Shown here: positions 62,621-64,000 of the stretch, piece by piece | Position numbering within the stretch: the stretch's first letter is position 1 | How the letters are laid out: the number at the start of each line of letters is the position of its first letter | Assembly: GCF_024298905.1 (NCBI RefSeq) | Contig: NZ_CP101154.1 | Span: 558,001-622,000 of the forward strand | Direction: 5' to 3' | DNA length: 64,000 nt | DNA from: Natronomonas marina | GTDB lineage: Archaea; Halobacteriota; Halobacteria; Halobacteriales; Haloarculaceae | Position numbers and translations under genes: made by a program | Notes under the pieces: model-generated | What the model saw: only the letters and a program-made list of their open reading frames with translations | Databases searched by the model: none | Told to the model about the DNA's origin: nothing

Positions 62621-63403
62621 TCACTCCGCCGTGTTGAGGTCCCGCGCCGATTTCCGCGTGAGGCGGTTCGGCAGCACGTTCGACACCTTCGTCAGGAGCC
62701 TGTACTTCCAGCCGGTGACGACGACGGTGTCGCCGTCCTGCAGACCCTCGTAGCCGGCGCGTGCGACCGTCTCGACGTCCTGCATCTCGCCGCTGCCGAG
62801 CGGCGTGTCCTCGTTGTCGGCCCGCTCCTGGAACTCCGTGTCCACCGGCCCGGGACACAGCACCGTCACGTCGACGCCCTCCGGCCGGAGTTCCTCGGCG
62901 ATGCCCTCCGAGAAGTTCTTCATGTAGGCCTTCGAGGCGTAGTAGATGGCCATGAACGGCCCGGGGAACCAGGCGGCCGTCGAGGCGACGTTGAGGACGC
63001 CGCCGTGGCCCCGATCGGCCATGTCGCCGCCGTAGCGGTGGGTCAACTGGGTCGGCGTCACGACGTTCAACTGCATCTGGTCCAGTTCGCGGCCGAGGTC
63101 GTTCTCGACGAAGGCCCCCTGGGTACCGATGCCGACGTTGTTCACGAGGACGTCGACCTGGATGTCCCGCGCCTCGGTCGTCTCGTACAGTTCGTTCGGG
63201 GCGTCCACCGAGGCCAGGTCCATGTCGATGGCGTGGGCCCTGACCCCGTGGTCGTCCTCGAGTCGGTTGGCGAGTTCGAGCAACTCGGTTTCGCGGCGCG
63301 CCACGAGAGCGACGTCGTGGCCGTTGGCCGCGAACTCCGTCGCCAGTGCGCGGCCGATGCCTGCCGAGGCACCGGTTATCAGCGCCGTTCCGTCGACTGT
63401 CAT
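62621..63403 (-). CDS. Short-chain dehydrogenase/reductase
   Basis: 260 residues. NAD(P)-binding TGASAGIGRALA near the N-terminus, NNVGIG in the core, active-site Ser in VASTAAWF and YxxxK in YYASKAYMKNF. The basic C-terminus (NVLPNRLTRKSAR) resembles the DltE/YqjQ-like SDR group. Substrate unknown. The mobile-element remnant lies just downstream. Confidence 0.9.
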   Translation of the reverse strand: MTVDGTALITGASAGIGRALATEFAANGHDVALVARRETELLELANRLEDDHGVRAHAIDMDLASVDAPNELYETTEARDIQVDVLVNNVGIGTQGAFVENDLGRELDQMQLNVVTPTQLTHRYGGDMADRGHGGVLNVASTAAWFPGPFMAIYYASKAYMKNFSEGIAEELRPEGVDVTVLCPGPVDTEFQERADNEDTPLGSGEMQDVETVARAGYEGLQDGDTVVVTGWKYRLLTKVSNVLPNRLTRKSARDLNTAE

Positions 63404-63505
63404 ACTCGTGTAACGCCCCTGACCCGTTTATTCGTGTGGGATCTCGACCGGCTGTGGCGACCGCTCGTCACGCGTGGCGTCGGTCGACGGCGGCGGAGAC
63501 CCGGC

Positions 63506-64000
63506 TCAGCGACCCTGGAACCACTCCGCGAAGGCGCCCAGTGCCCGCCCGCGGTGGGAGACGGCGTTCTTCTCCTCGGGGCTCATCTCCGCGAACGTCC
63601 GGCCGTCGTGTTCGAAGATGGGGTCGTAGCCGAAGCCGCCCTCGCCCCGCGGTTCGACGATGCGGCCGGGGACGGCGCCGGTGAACAGCTTCACCGGGAG
63701 CGCGCCCTCAGCGACGGAGTCGTCGGTCGCGGCGGTGGCGCGCTCGTCGGCGGCCAGGTCCCGGCCCCGTCTGTCCGTGGTGTCGACCGGCTCCGGCGAG
63801 GCCTCGAACGGCTCGCCGTCGCAGTAGGCGACGACGCACCGGAACCGCGCGCGGGTGGCGTCCTCGCGGCGCGCGAGCCGACCCACCCGCTCGACGCCGA
63901 GGGTGTCCTCGACGTACGCCGAGTAGGGGCCGGGGAAGCCCTCGAAGTCCTCGAGGAACAGGCCGGCGTCGTCGACGATGACCGGCGCGTCGGCGTGGCG
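63506..64000 (-). CDS. XTP/dITP diphosphatase (RdgB/HAM1 family), partial
   Basis: The 5' end lies beyond the right edge. Visible: VIVDDAGLFLEDFEGFPGPYSAYVED (substrate/metal loop), GFGYDPIFEHDGRTFAEMSPEEKNAVSHRGRAL at the C-terminus. The enzyme removes non-canonical purine triphosphates from the nucleotide pool. An acidic insert of about 30 residues (near positions 63690-63800) between the CVVAY strand and the LPVKLFTG strand is longer than in the bacterial proteins. Confidence 0.9.
   Translation of the reverse strand, partial: RHADAPVIVDDAGLFLEDFEGFPGPYSAYVEDTLGVERVGRLARREDATRARFRCVVAYCDGEPFEASPEPVDTTDRRGRDLAADERATAATDDSVAEGALPVKLFTGAVPGRIVEPRGEGGFGYDPIFEHDGRTFAEMSPEEKNAVSHRGRALGAFAEWFQGR

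Noticed and set aside
1-64000. tRNA, rRNA, 7S or RNase P RNA genes
   Set aside because: No cloverleaf with GGTTCGA-type T-loop in the right context, and no rRNA-like stretch, was found on reading both strands by eye; a tRNAscan/Infernal run would be decisive.

Overview
The window is a GC-rich, densely packed stretch of archaeal chromosome that I assign to a haloarchaeon (class Halobacteria). The reasons are the strongly acidic predicted proteins, archaeal information-processing genes (S19e, S24e, S27ae, PDCD5, Rpo7/Spt4, aIF2-gamma, PAN, Kae1-Bud32, class I LysRS, archaeal Trm1) and many families I know only from haloarchaea (DUF5787, DUF5808, DUF7118, DUF7123, DUF6517, HVO_0234-type propeller). 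Most transcription units that start a strand have a TATA-like box about 25-28 nt before the start codon, as expected for leaderless mRNAs; I used this spacing to choose several GTG or internal starts. Family names are from memory of conserved motifs, not from searches.

Layout. 1-9.7 kb: lipoprotein (cut by the left edge), Hsp20, PAP2 phosphatase + BrkB membrane protein, Trm1, a PIN-like pair, a sulfate/molybdate-type permease, TrkA, a PP-loop ATPase, PDCD5 and S19e. 9.7-19 kb: flippase-like protein, ThiL, two site-2 proteases, MobB-like/MoaE fusion, UMP kinase + LysRS, and two DUF7123 paralogues whose upstream DNA is also conserved. 19-30 kb: a large HemQ-type protein with internal repeats, PAN, PepF, TruA, HisS, Kae1-Bud32. 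29.7-35.4 kb: the classical archaeal cluster S27ae-S24e, dephospho-CoA kinase-Spt4-Rpo7-PIN-aIF2-gamma, interrupted by a Tat-exported CocE-type hydrolase. 35.5-46.1 kb: HAD enzyme, regulators, MBL hydrolase, AAA ATPase, thiolase, HisB, HisA, phosphate transporter, ferredoxin and several tiny membrane proteins.

46.1-52.5 kb is an accessory island, visibly less GC-rich than its surroundings in the tnpB and restriction-modification parts. It holds a minus-strand tnpB remnant; a frameshifted IS1341-type tnpB element sitting inside a relic gene; an arsenic regulator/reductase pair with a membrane protein; and an apparently intact three-gene restriction-modification system (winged-helix protein, DNA methyltransferase, PD-(D/E)XK endonuclease). 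The relic gene is an in-frame chimera of the endonuclease N-terminus and the winged-helix protein C-terminus. It is therefore the scar of a second copy of the same system, deleted between short repeats and then hit by the transposon. A deletion derivative of the same transposon family lies at 62.15-62.53 kb.

52.6-64 kb: isochorismatase-like hydrolase, prepilin peptidase, HisI + DUF7118, phosphoglucomutase-family enzyme, a FilR1-like regulator with a palindrome upstream, beta-propeller, DUF373, DUF6517 lipoprotein, a radical SAM protein with unusual cysteine spacing, an SDR, and an RdgB/HAM1 NTPase cut by the right edge. No rRNA, tRNA or CRISPR array was seen.
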